Positions 43,881 to 52,440 of a stretch of 64,000 bases of DNA are shown piece after piece. The DNA lies in NCBI GenBank assembly GCA_016717705.1, contig JADKFD010000023.1:1-64000 (forward strand). The letters are read 5' to 3'. The notes under the pieces are model-generated. The model saw only the letters and a program-made list of their open reading frames with translations, was not told where the DNA came from and made no database searches. Positions within the stretch are counted from its first letter, which is position 1; each line of letters starts with the position of its first letter. The DNA is from Rhodanobacteraceae bacterium. Lineage in GTDB: Bacteria > Pseudomonadota > Gammaproteobacteria > Xanthomonadales > SZUA-5. Made by a program: the position numbers and the translations under genes.

Positions 43881-43908
43881 CAGGCACCTCAGTTCCCCGG
43901 CGCTCCGG

Positions 43909-44592
43909 CTACAGCATCGCGATCAGCGCGAACACCGCCGGCAACAACAGCCACGCCAGCAGTTGTCCGATGATCAGTGCGAATCCCCGGTTGCCACTGA
44001 ACGGATCGTCGATCCGCAGTCCCTTGTCCGCGAGTTGGCGCAGCCAGGCCCAGTCGACCACGCACTGGGACGCAAAGGCCAAGGCCAGTGTTCCCAGGCG
44101 CAGCCAGCCCGGGTGGGCGTTCAACTGCAGCCAGGCGCCGACGAAGGCCGACAGAAAGGCGATGACGAAAATGCCCATGATGACAATGCCGGGCCAGGCC
44201 GGGCCCTTGTCCATGCCGGGCTGCAGGATCATCACCACGACCAGCGTCAGGATCAGCGCGGCGACTTCGACGATGGTCAGTTCGATCAAGGCGTTGGCGA
44301 GCGCCAGCCCCGCCGCGCCCCAACTCTGCGTGGCGAAGAGCAGGATCGGCGCCAGCATCCACGCCAGCCGCAGCGGATTGCGCCGTGCAGCCGAAATGCC
44401 GGCGTCGAGCGCGCCGACGGCGAAGATCTGCCAGACCAGGATCAGCACCCAACCGGTCAGAATGGCGGGCATTGCCAGTGGCCGTGCCACGGCGAGCAAG
44501 GCGAGGTAGCCCGCCCACGGTACTGCCCAGAGATAGGCACGCTGAACCCGCTCGGCCCCGCCGACGGGCGCGAGCGAGCGATCGTCAGCCAC
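43909..44592 (-). CDS. Multi-pass membrane protein of unknown function
   Basis: 227 aa with about six hydrophobic helices (YLWAVPWAGYLALLAVA, ILTGWVLILVWQIFAVG, EVAALILTLVVVMIL, GIVIMGIFVIAFLSAFVG, FALIIGQLLAWLLLPAVFALIAML). No family motif was recognised. Its ATG lies inside the last codons of glmU (8-nt overlap), so it is probably translated with glmU. Confidence 0.75.
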   Translation of the reverse strand: MADDRSLAPVGGAERVQRAYLWAVPWAGYLALLAVARPLAMPAILTGWVLILVWQIFAVGALDAGISAARRNPLRLAWMLAPILLFATQSWGAAGLALANALIELTIVEVAALILTLVVVMILQPGMDKGPAWPGIVIMGIFVIAFLSAFVGAWLQLNAHPGWLRLGTLALAFASQCVVDWAWLRQLADKGLRIDDPFSGNRGFALIIGQLLAWLLLPAVFALIAML

Positions 44593-45958
44593 GCCGAGTC
44601 GGACGCTTCCAGCCGCGCGGCGTCGATTGCTGCGCGCGCGCTACAGTCAACTCGCCGGCCGGCGCGTCCTTGGTGATGGTGGAACCCGCGCCGATGGTCG
44701 CGCCAGCGCCAATCGTCACCGGCGCGACCAGGGCGGTGTTCGAACCGATGAACACGCCGTCCTCGATGCGCGTGACCGATTTGTTCACGCCGTCGTAGTT
44801 GCAGGTGATGGTACCGGCGCCGATGTTGACGTTGGCGCCCAGGCTGGCGTCACCGATATAGCTCAGATGATTCGCCTTGGAGTCCTTGCCGATGCGTGAC
44901 TTCTTGACCTCGACGAAGTTGCCGACATGGCTGCCGACTTCCAGATCGGTGCCCGGACGCAGACGCGCGAAAGGGCCAATGCGGCAATGGCCGTGGGTGG
45001 TGACGCCGTCGAGATCGCAGTGCGCCAGCACCTCGGTGCCCGCCGCCAGATGGCAATCGCGAATACGCACGAAGGGCCCGATGCGCACGCCGCTGCCGAG
45101 CGTCACGCGGCCTTCGAGGATGACGTCGATATCCAGGCTGACGTCGTGGCCGAACACCAGTTCACCGCGCAGGTCCACGCGCGCGGGATCGGCCACGCGC
45201 AACCCGGCCTTGCACAACTCGCGCAACTGGCGCTTTTGCAGATAACGCTCCAGTTCTGCCAATTGCCAGGCGTCATTGGCGCCGAAGGCTTCCATCGGGT
45301 CGACACACGGCACGGCGAGCGCCGGCGCCTGGTCGGCCGCCGCAAGCGCGAAGACATCGGTCAGATAGAACTCGCCCTGTGAATTGTTCGGGCGCACCTG
45401 GGCCAGCCAGTTGCGCAAGGCGCCAGCCTGGGCGGCGACTACGCCGGTATTCACCACGTGCGCGCGGCGCTCTTCCGGCGTGGCGTCACGCTCCTCGACC
45501 ACGCGGGTGACACGGCCGGCGGCATCGGTCAGGACGCGCCCGTAGCCGTGCGGATCGTTGAGATAGGCGGTCAAGACCGCGAGTTGCGCCGGCGCTTCGG
45601 TGAGCGTGCGCAGGGTGATCGCCGTCAGCAACGGCACGTCGCCATACAGCACCAGCACGCGGGCGTCATCGCCGACCTCGCGCAGAGCGAGAGAAACCGC
45701 ATGCCCGGTGCCGCGTTGCTCGGCCTGATGCACCCAGCGCAAATCGCTGGCGTCGTCGAAGGCCGCCCGCAGTGCGCCGCCGCGATGGCCGTAGACCACG
45801 TGGATGGCTTCCGGGGCCAATTCGCGTGCCGCAGCAAGCACGTGATCGAGCAGCGGTCGGCCCGCCAGCGGCACCAGGACCTTGGGCAATTCCGAGCGCA
45901 TGCGCTTGCCTTCGCCGGCAGCGAGGACAATGACATGCAGGGCTTGGGTCGGGTTCAT
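44585..45958 (-). CDS. glmU: Bifunctional UDP-GlcNAc pyrophosphorylase / glucosamine-1-P acetyltransferase
   Basis: 457 aa. The N-terminal uridyltransferase has VIVLAAGEGKRMRSELPKVL, HQAEQRGTGHAVSLAL and VLVLYGDVPLLT. The C-terminal left-handed beta-helix has hexapeptide repeats (VTLGSGVRIGPFVRI, RLRPGTDLEVGSHVGNFVEVKKS) and NHLSYIGDASLGANVNIGAGTITCNYDG. It provides UDP-GlcNAc for peptidoglycan and lipopolysaccharide. The ATG at 45956-45958 was preferred over an in-frame GTG nine bases upstream. Confidence 0.95.
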   Translation of the reverse strand: MNPTQALHVIVLAAGEGKRMRSELPKVLVPLAGRPLLDHVLAAARELAPEAIHVVYGHRGGALRAAFDDASDLRWVHQAEQRGTGHAVSLALREVGDDARVLVLYGDVPLLTAITLRTLTEAPAQLAVLTAYLNDPHGYGRVLTDAAGRVTRVVEERDATPEERRAHVVNTGVVAAQAGALRNWLAQVRPNNSQGEFYLTDVFALAAADQAPALAVPCVDPMEAFGANDAWQLAELERYLQKRQLRELCKAGLRVADPARVDLRGELVFGHDVSLDIDVILEGRVTLGSGVRIGPFVRIRDCHLAAGTEVLAHCDLDGVTTHGHCRIGPFARLRPGTDLEVGSHVGNFVEVKKSRIGKDSKANHLSYIGDASLGANVNIGAGTITCNYDGVNKSVTRIEDGVFIGSNTALVAPVTIGAGATIGAGSTITKDAPAGELTVARAQQSTPRGWKRPTRRG

Positions 45959-46311
45959 GGGAAACACCTGTCAGAAATTCAGCCGCCGATTATCCACCGT
46001 TGGGGGTGGGCGGGTTTGATATGGGTTGGGGACGGTGCAGGAGTTCCGGTCGCGCCTAGCCGTGAGTTTGATCGTGCATTGACCGTTCCCGGCCAGTCCA
46101 CCGCTCACCGAGCAGCGTCCCAGAGCTCACCGACGCGTGGTCGAAGGGGGGGGGGGCGGGGGGGGGGGGGGGGGGCCCTCGACGCCGCGTCCTGACAAAG
46201 CGCCGGACGCTTTGCTCAGGGCGAACGGATTCAGGAAACTCGTAGCCAGTAAATCAATTGCTTACGACATCATGAGTGCGAGCAACGCGCACGTCGCTCC
46301 TGCAATGGCCG
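45959..46311. other. Gene-free spacer with poly-G tract and hairpin
   Basis: An 11-G run (46146-46156), one C, then an 18-G run (46158-46175) are followed by a 12-bp hairpin with one bulged C: CCTGA-CAAAGCG-CCGGA-CGCTTTG-C-TCAGG (46191-46220). The flanking GGTCGAAGG and CTCAGGGCGAACGG match the ends of a widespread intergenic repeat. No ORF is supported here. Confidence 0.6.
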
Positions 46312-47298
46312 CTACGCCGCCTGCGCCCAGCTCTCGCCTGCCAGCCAGCGTGCCGTGTAGTCGTACTGCGCATCGGCGTCGTCAAAACGCACCACCTCGC
46401 GACGGAAGTCCTCGCCATCGGCACGCGTCCTGGCGTACCAGCCGAGGTGCTTGCGCGCCATGCGCAGGCCGTGGTGGTCGCCGTAAAACGCGTACAGCTC
46501 GCGCAGGTGGCCGAGCATGATGGTCGCGATCTCGCCGTCGCTGGGCGCCTTCAGTGCTTCGCCAGTCGCCAGGAAGTGCGCGATCTCGCGAAAGATCCAT
46601 GGCCGACCTTGCGCGGCACGGCCGATCAGCAGTCCGTCACAGCCGGTTGCGCGCAACACTTCGCGCGCCTTTTGCGGCGAATCGACGTCGCCGTTGGCCA
46701 GCACCGGTATGCGCAGATCCGCCTTGATCTGCGCAATCGTCGCGTACTCGGCCTCACCCTCGTACATATCCTCGCGCGTGCGCCCGTGCACGGCGAGTGC
46801 GGCAATGCCGGCGCTCTGCGCAATGCGTGCGATCAGCGGGCCGTTTTTCACTGCACGACACCAGCCGGTGCGGATCTTCAGCGTCACCGGTACCGACACC
46901 GCGCGCACCACCGCGTCGAGGATGCGACCGACCAGCGCCTCGTCGCGCATCAGCGCCGAGCCGGAATCGACCTTGCAGACCTTCTTGGCCGGGCAACCCA
47001 TGTTGATGTCGATGATGTCGGCGCCGTGATCGACATTGAAGCGCGCGGCATCCGCCAACTGCTGCGGATCGTAGCCGGCAATCTGCACGCTGATCGGCGC
47101 CGGTTCGCCGACGTGATCCATGCGCCAGCGACTCTTCTTCGTGTCCCACAAGCGCGCGTCCGAGGTGGTCATCTCGGACACCGCCAGGCCGGCGCCGAGG
47201 CGCTTGCACAGCTGCCGGAACGGCTTGTCGGTGACCCCGGCCATAGGCGCCAGGATCACGGGTGGGTCGATCAGGTGGGGGCCGATGTGGAGCGTCAT
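46312..47298 (-). CDS. dusB: tRNA-dihydrouridine synthase DusB
   Basis: 328 aa from the ATG at 47296-47298. FMN-barrel motifs are PVILAPMAGVTDKPFRQLCK, SVQIAGYDPQQLADAAR, and INMGCPAKKVCKVDSGSALM with the catalytic cysteine. VHGRTREDMYEG, IPVLANGDVDS and CDGLLIGRAAQGRPWIF follow. It reduces specific uridines to dihydrouridine in tRNA. DusB is favoured over DusA or DusC by the GCPAKKVC context. Confidence 0.93.
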   Translation of the reverse strand: MTLHIGPHLIDPPVILAPMAGVTDKPFRQLCKRLGAGLAVSEMTTSDARLWDTKKSRWRMDHVGEPAPISVQIAGYDPQQLADAARFNVDHGADIIDINMGCPAKKVCKVDSGSALMRDEALVGRILDAVVRAVSVPVTLKIRTGWCRAVKNGPLIARIAQSAGIAALAVHGRTREDMYEGEAEYATIAQIKADLRIPVLANGDVDSPQKAREVLRATGCDGLLIGRAAQGRPWIFREIAHFLATGEALKAPSDGEIATIMLGHLRELYAFYGDHHGLRMARKHLGWYARTRADGEDFRREVVRFDDADAQYDYTARWLAGESWAQAA

Positions 47299-47301
47299 TT
47301 G

Positions 47302-47385
47302 GAGTGCGGCGGCTTGCCGCCGCTTTGGTTGCCTTGGGTGATGGTCGACAGCATCCAGAGCGCCGGCAAGCCGGCGCACTCCAGA
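47302..47385. repeat. REP-F inverted pair
   Basis: GAGTGCGGCGGCTTGCCGCC (from 47302) and GCGCCGGCAAGCCGGCGCAC (about 47361-47382) face each other in the dusB-leuB spacer. A related copy occurs near 58893-58916. Confidence 0.7.
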
Positions 47386-48846
47386 TCACAGCTCCGCAAC
47401 AATCGCCTCCGTCATCGCCCGCGTCCCCAGCGCCGGACCGCCTGCGGCGATGTCGGCGGTGCGCAGTCCCGCGCTCAGCACCTTGGCGACGGCGGCTTCG
47501 ACCGCACTCGCTTCGGCTTCCAGCTTCAGGCTCCAGCGCAGCAGCATGGCGACGCTCAGGATGGTGCCGATCGGATTGGCCTTGTCCATCCCGGCAATGT
47601 CCGGCGCGCTGCCGTGGATCGGCTCGTAAACGCCGGGGCCGCCATCGCCCAGCGAAGCCGAGGGCAGCAGGCCGAGCGAACCGGCCAGCAACGCGGCTTC
47701 GTCAGTGAGAATGTCGCCGAACAGATTCTCGGTGACGATCACATCGTATGCGGCCGGCTTGGCGATCAGGTGCATCGCCATCGAATCGACCAGTTGATGC
47801 TCCAGCTCGATGTCGGGGAATTCCTCCGCCATCACGCGCGTAGTCACCTGGCGCCACAGGCGCGAGGTCTCCAGCACGTTTGCCTTGTCGACCTGGGTCA
47901 GCCGTTTCTTGCGCTTGCCGGCCAGGCGCGCGGCCAGGCGCACCACGCGTTCGACCTCGCCGACGTTGTAACTGCAGCCGTCGAAAGCGGTATCGCCATC
48001 GCGGCGCTTCTCACCGAAGTAGATGCCGCCAGTCAGTTCGCGCACCACCAGCAGATCGACGCCCACCAGGCGGTCGGACTTGACCGGCGCCAGATCGACC
48101 AGATCCGGGTGCACCGTCACCGGGCGCAGATTGGCGTACAGGCCGAGTTCCTTGCGCAGCTTGAGCAGACCCTGTTCCGGCCGTACCGGCGCATTCGGGT
48201 CGCTCCATTTCGGACCGCCAACAGCGCCGAGCAGGATGGCATCCGCTTGCTTGCACGCGAGCAGCGATGCGTCGGGCAGAGGATTGCCGCTGGCATCGAT
48301 TGCGGCCCCCTGCGCCAACAAATACCCCAACTGGTCGACGCCCATCATCAGACAACGCCGAGCGAAGGCGTCGAGGCTGAAATCGGCGTGCCAGCCATCC
48401 GGCCCGCTGATGCTCATCGATTCAAGGTCGATGCAAAGCTCTATGCCGGGACGCGCCAGCAACTCCGCGTGCTTGTCCGGCGCCAGAACAATCGCTACCA
48501 GGCCGTTCTTCAGCGCGTTGGAGCGGAAGATATCGGCGATTTCGCTGGAGATCACCGCCTTGAACCCGTAGTCGAGCAGCGCCCAGGGCGCGTGTTCGCG
48601 CGAAGAGCCGCAGGCGAAGTTACGCCCGGCGACGAGAATCGCATGCTGCCGCGAATCCGCTTGATTGAGCAGGCTCTCCGGGCGTTCCTTGCCGTCGCCG
48701 TCATAGCGCCAGTCGTAGAACACCGCGCGGCCGAGGCCAGTGCGCTCGGTCGTGGTCAGAAACCGCGCCGGGATGATCTGGTCGGTGTCGATGTTCTCTT
48801 GCGGCAGGACCAGGGTGGTGCTGCGGATTTGGGTGATGGGGGTCAT
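47386..48846 (-). CDS. leuD: LeuD fused in frame to LeuB lacking its N-terminus
   Basis: 486 aa. Residues 1-179 are the isopropylmalate isomerase small subunit: VLPQENIDTDQIIPARFL, GRNFACGSSREHAPWALLDYG, ending GVDQLGYLLAQ. From about residue 180 it is 3-isopropylmalate dehydrogenase: GAAIDASGNPLPDA, LLGAVGGPKWSD, VRELTGGIYFG, VDKANVLETSRLWR, NLFGDILTDEAALLAGSLG and HGSAPDIAGMDKANP. About 46 LeuB N-terminal residues, including the PGDGIGPEV loop, and roughly 20 LeuD C-terminal residues are absent. The junction is near 48290-48312, where both proteins normally read A-I-(D/A). LeuD may work; LeuB probably does not. It is the last gene of the leu operon. Confidence 0.9.
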   Translation of the reverse strand: MTPITQIRSTTLVLPQENIDTDQIIPARFLTTTERTGLGRAVFYDWRYDGDGKERPESLLNQADSRQHAILVAGRNFACGSSREHAPWALLDYGFKAVISSEIADIFRSNALKNGLVAIVLAPDKHAELLARPGIELCIDLESMSISGPDGWHADFSLDAFARRCLMMGVDQLGYLLAQGAAIDASGNPLPDASLLACKQADAILLGAVGGPKWSDPNAPVRPEQGLLKLRKELGLYANLRPVTVHPDLVDLAPVKSDRLVGVDLLVVRELTGGIYFGEKRRDGDTAFDGCSYNVGEVERVVRLAARLAGKRKKRLTQVDKANVLETSRLWRQVTTRVMAEEFPDIELEHQLVDSMAMHLIAKPAAYDVIVTENLFGDILTDEAALLAGSLGLLPSASLGDGGPGVYEPIHGSAPDIAGMDKANPIGTILSVAMLLRWSLKLEAEASAVEAAVAKVLSAGLRTADIAAGGPALGTRAMTEAIVAEL

Positions 48847-48853
48847 GAAATCA

Positions 48854-49037
48854 GTGAGTAGTGAGTAGTCAGTGGTGAGTAAAAACCGGCACGTGCGAGA
48901 GATTATTTAGGAACTGTAGGAGCGCGCTTGCGCGCGAAGAGTGGCGCGGGAATTCGTGATGACATCAAGTGCGGACGCTGCCGACGAAGCGAAAAGGCCT
49001 CGCCGTCGCCAGCTCTTACTCACTATTCACTACTCAC
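48854..49037. repeat. Heptad-arm element H5 with a REP-A copy between leuD and leuC
   Basis: The left arm 48854-48881 reads GTGAGTA, GTGAGTA, GTCAGTG, GTGAGTA. The right arm 49017-49037 reads TACTCAC, TATTCAC, TACTCAC. One REP-A palindrome (48916-48937) is in the core. The leuC stop codon lies inside the right arm, and the left arm begins 7 nt from the leuD start. Confidence 0.88.
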
Positions 49038-50439
49038 TGCTTCCGAGCTCGCGCGGATCGGCTATCGCCCCCGCAATCGCACTCGCCGCCGCGACCGCCG
49101 GGCTGGCGAGTACGGTGCGCGCGCCTTTGCCCTGGCGGCCTTCGAAGTTGCGGTTGCTGGTGCTGACGCTGGTCTGACCGGGACCGACGAGGTCGCCGTT
49201 CATGGCGATGCACATCGAGCAGCCGGGCTGTCGCCACTGCGCGCCGGCGGCGGTGAACACCTGATCCAGGCCTTCGGCTTCGGCGTCGAGTTTGACCGCA
49301 TCGGAGCCCGGCACCACCAGCATGCGTACGCGCGGATGCACCTTGCGGCCACGCAGCACAGCGGCCGTCGCGCGCAGGTCAGACAATCGGCCATTGGTGC
49401 AACTGCCGACGAACACCACGTCGATGGGATGGCCGATCAGCGCCTCGTCGGCGGCAAAACCCATGTAGGCGCGCGCCTTGACCAATTGAGCGTCATCGCC
49501 CGCCGGCACGCGCTCGTCGATCGCCGCGCCCATGCCCGGATGCGTGCCCCAGGTGATGGTCGGTTTGATGTCCCCGGCGGCGATGCGCACGACGCGATCG
49601 AAACGCGCTCCCTCATCGGTCGCCAATTGGCGCCAACGCGCAACCGCTTGTTCGAACTCCGCACCCTGCGGCGCCAATGGGCGACCTCGCAAGTAGTCGA
49701 AAGTGATCTCGTCGGGCGCCACCATGCCGCAACGCGCGCCGGCTTCGATCGACATATTGCACAGGGTCATGCGACCCTCCATGTCGAGGCCGCGGATCGC
49801 GCTGCCGCGATATTCGATGGCGTAGCCGGTGCCGCCTTCGACGCCAATCTCGCGGATGATGTGCAAGATCACGTCCTTGGCACTGATGCCGGTACCGAGC
49901 GTGCCCTCGACCTCGATCGCCATCGACTTTGCCTTGCGCTGCAGCAGGCACTGGCTGGCCAGCACATAGCCGACCTCGCTGGTGCCGATGCCGAAGGCGA
50001 TCGCGCCGAACGCACCGTGGGTACTGGTGTGGCTGTCGCCGCAGACGATGGTCATGCCCGGCTGCGTCGCGCCGAGCTCCGGTCCGATCACATGCACCAC
50101 GCCGCGGTTGCCGGAGCCGAAGTCGTAGAGGCGCACACCGAACTCGGCCGCGTTGCGGCGCAGCGCCTCGACCTGGGCCTTGGCCTCGGCGGTGTACCAG
50201 GGCAGTTCGCCGCTGGCATCGGCGGGCAGCGTCGGCGTCGAATGATCCAGCGTCGCCAGCGTGCGATCGGTGCGGCGCACTGGCAGTCCGCGCGAACGCA
50301 GTTCGGTGAATGCCTGAGGTGAGGTCACCTCATGGACGAGGTGCAGGTCGACATACAGCACGGCCGGTGCCTCAGGCGTCTCGGCAACGACCACGTGGCT
50401 GTCCCAGAGTTTGTCGTAGAGGGTGCGGGGGGAGGTCAT
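49030..50439 (-). CDS. leuC: 3-isopropylmalate dehydratase large subunit
   Basis: 469 aa from the ATG at 50437-50439. Aconitase-family motifs are TLYDKLWDSHVV, LHLVHEVTSPQAF, IVCGDSHTSTHGAFGAIAFG, FVGSCTNGRLSDLRA (first cluster cysteine) and QPGCSMCIAMNGD (second and third). It isomerises 2- and 3-isopropylmalate together with LeuD, whose gene follows downstream. It lies between two heptad-arm spacers. Confidence 0.95.
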   Translation of the reverse strand: MTSPRTLYDKLWDSHVVVAETPEAPAVLYVDLHLVHEVTSPQAFTELRSRGLPVRRTDRTLATLDHSTPTLPADASGELPWYTAEAKAQVEALRRNAAEFGVRLYDFGSGNRGVVHVIGPELGATQPGMTIVCGDSHTSTHGAFGAIAFGIGTSEVGYVLASQCLLQRKAKSMAIEVEGTLGTGISAKDVILHIIREIGVEGGTGYAIEYRGSAIRGLDMEGRMTLCNMSIEAGARCGMVAPDEITFDYLRGRPLAPQGAEFEQAVARWRQLATDEGARFDRVVRIAAGDIKPTITWGTHPGMGAAIDERVPAGDDAQLVKARAYMGFAADEALIGHPIDVVFVGSCTNGRLSDLRATAAVLRGRKVHPRVRMLVVPGSDAVKLDAEAEGLDQVFTAAGAQWRQPGCSMCIAMNGDLVGPGQTSVSTSNRNFEGRQGKGARTVLASPAVAAASAIAGAIADPRELGSSE

Positions 50440-50458
50440 GCGGTAGGCCCCGGTTGGC

Positions 50459-50618
50459 GGGAGTCCGGGACACAGGACCCGGGACCCGCAAGAGCGATCA
50501 GAGGCGCAGGGCTCAGGATCTGGCCGAAATGCACCTGCATCTGCGCCCAAATTTCGCCACAACCTTCCCGGCGCGCCTCCCGTTCCTTCCGGTCCCCGGG
50601 TCCCGGGTCCCGCGTCCC
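50459..50618. repeat. Heptad-arm element H6 between leuC and leuA
   Basis: The left arm 50459-50486 reads GGGAGTC, CGGGACA, CAGGACC, CGGGACC. The right arm 50591-50618 reads GGTCCCC, GGGTCCC, GGGTCCC, GCGTCCC. The core is about 104 nt. The arms end 19 nt from the leuC start and 7 nt from the leuA stop. Confidence 0.85.
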
Positions 50619-50625
50619 GGCTTCT

Positions 50626-52194
50626 TCATACCCCCGCCTCCTCCACTGCCGCCGCTGCCGCCCGCGCGCGCGCCTTGAGCAGGCGGTTGGCGACGTCCAG
50701 CCAGGCCAGGGCGCTGGCTTCGAGGATGTCGGTGCTGGTGCCGCGACCGACGTGTTCGGTGCCGTCCCATTCGGCTTCCACGGTCGCCTGGCCCTGGGCG
50801 TCGGAGCCGAAGGAGATCGAGCGGATGTGGAAGCTGCGCAACACGATCTCGGCGCCGATGGCGCGCGAGAGCGCGCGGAACAGGGCGTCGACCGGGCCGT
50901 CCCCGACCGCGGCTTCGCAGACTTCGCCGCCGTCCGGGGTGACCAGGCGCACGCTCGCGGTGGGCATGCGCGATTCGCCGGTGGCACTCTGGATCGACAG
51001 GCTCTTCAGGATGAAGCTCGACGTGCTGCCGCCGGTGACGGCCAGCACCAGTGCCTCGATATCGGCGTCGTAGATCTCTTTCTTCTTGTCGGCCAGCGCC
51101 TTGAAGGCGGCGAACACCTTGTCGGTCTCGGCGTCGTCGAGGGCATAGCCCATGCGTGTCAGACGGTCCTTCAGCGCGTGGCGGCCGCTGTGCTTGCCAA
51201 GCACCAGTTCCGACTTGGTGATGCCGACATCCTCCGGATGCATGATCTCGTAGGTCTGGCGGTGCTTGAGCATGCCGTGCTGATGGATGCCGGCTTCGTG
51301 GGCGAAGGCGTTGTCGCCGACGATCGCCTTGTTGCGCTGCACCTGCTGGCCGGTGATCGACTGCAGCAGGCGTGAAGTCGGATACAGCTTGCGCGTGTCG
51401 ATGCCGGTGTGCAGCCCGAAGCGCTCCTGGCGCGTGCGCAGCACCATGACGATCTCTTCCAGCGCGGCATTGCCGGCGCGTTCGCCGATGCCGTTCATGG
51501 TGCACTCGACCTGGCGCGCGCCGCCTTCCAGCGCTGCCAGCGAATTGGCGACCGCCAGCCCCAGGTCATTGTGGCAGTGGCAGCTGAAGATCACGCCCTC
51601 GGCACCGACCACTTCGCGCTTGAGGCGTGCGAACAGTGCGCGCACTTCCTCGGGTGTGCTGTAGCCGACGGTGTCCGGCACATTCAGCGTGGTCGCGCCG
51701 GCGGCGATTGCGGCGCTGAAGATTTCGACCAGGTATTCAGGCTCCGTGCGGATCGCGTCCTCGGCCGAAAATTCGACATCATCGACGTACTGGCGCGCCA
51801 GCGATACCGCGGCAACCGCGGCGTCGAGCACCTGGCTCCGGTCCATGTTCAGCTTGTGCAGCCGATGCAACGGGCTGGTCGAGATGAAGGTGTGGATGCG
51901 CGGGCGCTCGGCCTTTTCGATCGCGCGGGCGCAGGCCTCGACGTCACCGCGGGTGGCGCGGGCGAGGCCGGCGATCGAGGCGCCGCGCACTTCGCGGGCG
52001 ATGCTGGCGACCGCGGCAAAATCATCCGGGCTGGCCGACGGGAAACCGGCTTCGATCACGTCGACGCCAAGCTCGGCGAGCGCGTGCGCCAGTCGGCGTT
52101 TGCCGCGCGGGTCCATCGAGAACCCGGGAGCCTGCTCGCCGTCGCGCAAGCTGGTGTCGAAGACAATGACGCGGTTGCTGTCCTGTACTGCCAT
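50626..52194 (-). CDS. leuA: 2-isopropylmalate synthase
   Basis: 522 aa from the ATG at 52192-52194. The HMGL-like barrel begins VIVFDTSLRDGEQAPGFSM. FISTSPLHRLHKLNM, CHCHNDLGLAVANSLAALEGG and GNAALEEIVMVL follow. The linker helix region contains HEAGIHQHGMLKH, and the C-terminal LeuA regulatory domain contains GDGPVDALFRALSRAIG. It condenses 2-oxoisovalerate with acetyl-CoA and is normally feedback-inhibited by leucine. It is the first enzyme gene of the operon, 92 nt downstream of the leader peptide gene. Confidence 0.95.
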   Translation of the reverse strand: MAVQDSNRVIVFDTSLRDGEQAPGFSMDPRGKRRLAHALAELGVDVIEAGFPSASPDDFAAVASIAREVRGASIAGLARATRGDVEACARAIEKAERPRIHTFISTSPLHRLHKLNMDRSQVLDAAVAAVSLARQYVDDVEFSAEDAIRTEPEYLVEIFSAAIAAGATTLNVPDTVGYSTPEEVRALFARLKREVVGAEGVIFSCHCHNDLGLAVANSLAALEGGARQVECTMNGIGERAGNAALEEIVMVLRTRQERFGLHTGIDTRKLYPTSRLLQSITGQQVQRNKAIVGDNAFAHEAGIHQHGMLKHRQTYEIMHPEDVGITKSELVLGKHSGRHALKDRLTRMGYALDDAETDKVFAAFKALADKKKEIYDADIEALVLAVTGGSTSSFILKSLSIQSATGESRMPTASVRLVTPDGGEVCEAAVGDGPVDALFRALSRAIGAEIVLRSFHIRSISFGSDAQGQATVEAEWDGTEHVGRGTSTDILEASALAWLDVANRLLKARARAAAAAVEEAGV

Positions 52195-52218
52195 GACTCT
52201 CTCCGATGCCCATAAAGC

Positions 52219-52255
52219 GAAAGCCCCGCCCTCGTGACCGAGGTGCGGGGCTTTC
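52219..52255 (-). terminator. leu operon attenuator terminator
   Basis: On the minus strand GAAAGCCCCGC pairs with GCGGGGCTTTC, with a second inner CCTCG/CGAGG stem. The strand then reads GCTTTATG, a weak U tract, 25 nt before the leuA start. Its 5' side can instead pair with leader positions 52303-52314. Confidence 0.85.
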
Positions 52256-52286
52256 AGGTTTGTCGCTTCCTGTTGCCTTGGGTCTG

Positions 52287-52364
52287 TTAGACCCGCTGGC
52301 AGCCGCACACCTCGCGTGAGCGCAGAAGAAGTCGAAGCGCCAGGAGCGCTGCGGCTGCGTTCAT
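52287..52364 (-). CDS. leuL: leu operon leader peptide
   Basis: 25 codons: MNAAAALLALRLLLRSRE followed by VCGCQRV. Six leucine codons lie at positions 7, 8, 10, 12, 13 and 14 (CTC CTG . CTT . CTT CTT CTG), including rarer CTT and CTC. The stop codon sits in a small hairpin (GGGTCT-GTT-AGACCC, 52280-52294). Leader RNA segments can form the mutually exclusive hairpins of transcription attenuation. The Shine-Dalgarno is weak. Confidence 0.88.
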   Translation of the reverse strand: MNAAAALLALRLLLRSREVCGCQRV

Positions 52365-52396
52365 GTTGCGGTGCGGCATGGAATTCATGGATGTGA

Positions 52397-52425
52397 GAGT
52401 GCATGCGTCGAGGTTGAGATGTCAA
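52397..52425 (-). promoter_or_regulatory. Candidate leu operon promoter
   Basis: A perfect -35 box TTGACA (complement of 52420-52425) lies 17 bases from a weak -10 GCACTC (complement of 52397-52402), 33 bases upstream of the leader peptide ATG. Confidence 0.5.
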
Positions 52426-52440
52426 CCCTACGAAGGTCTG

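Noticed and set aside
46276..48861. 861-codon + strand ORF across dusB and leuDB
   Set aside because: Shadow ORF over two well-supported minus-strand genes with no motif of its own.
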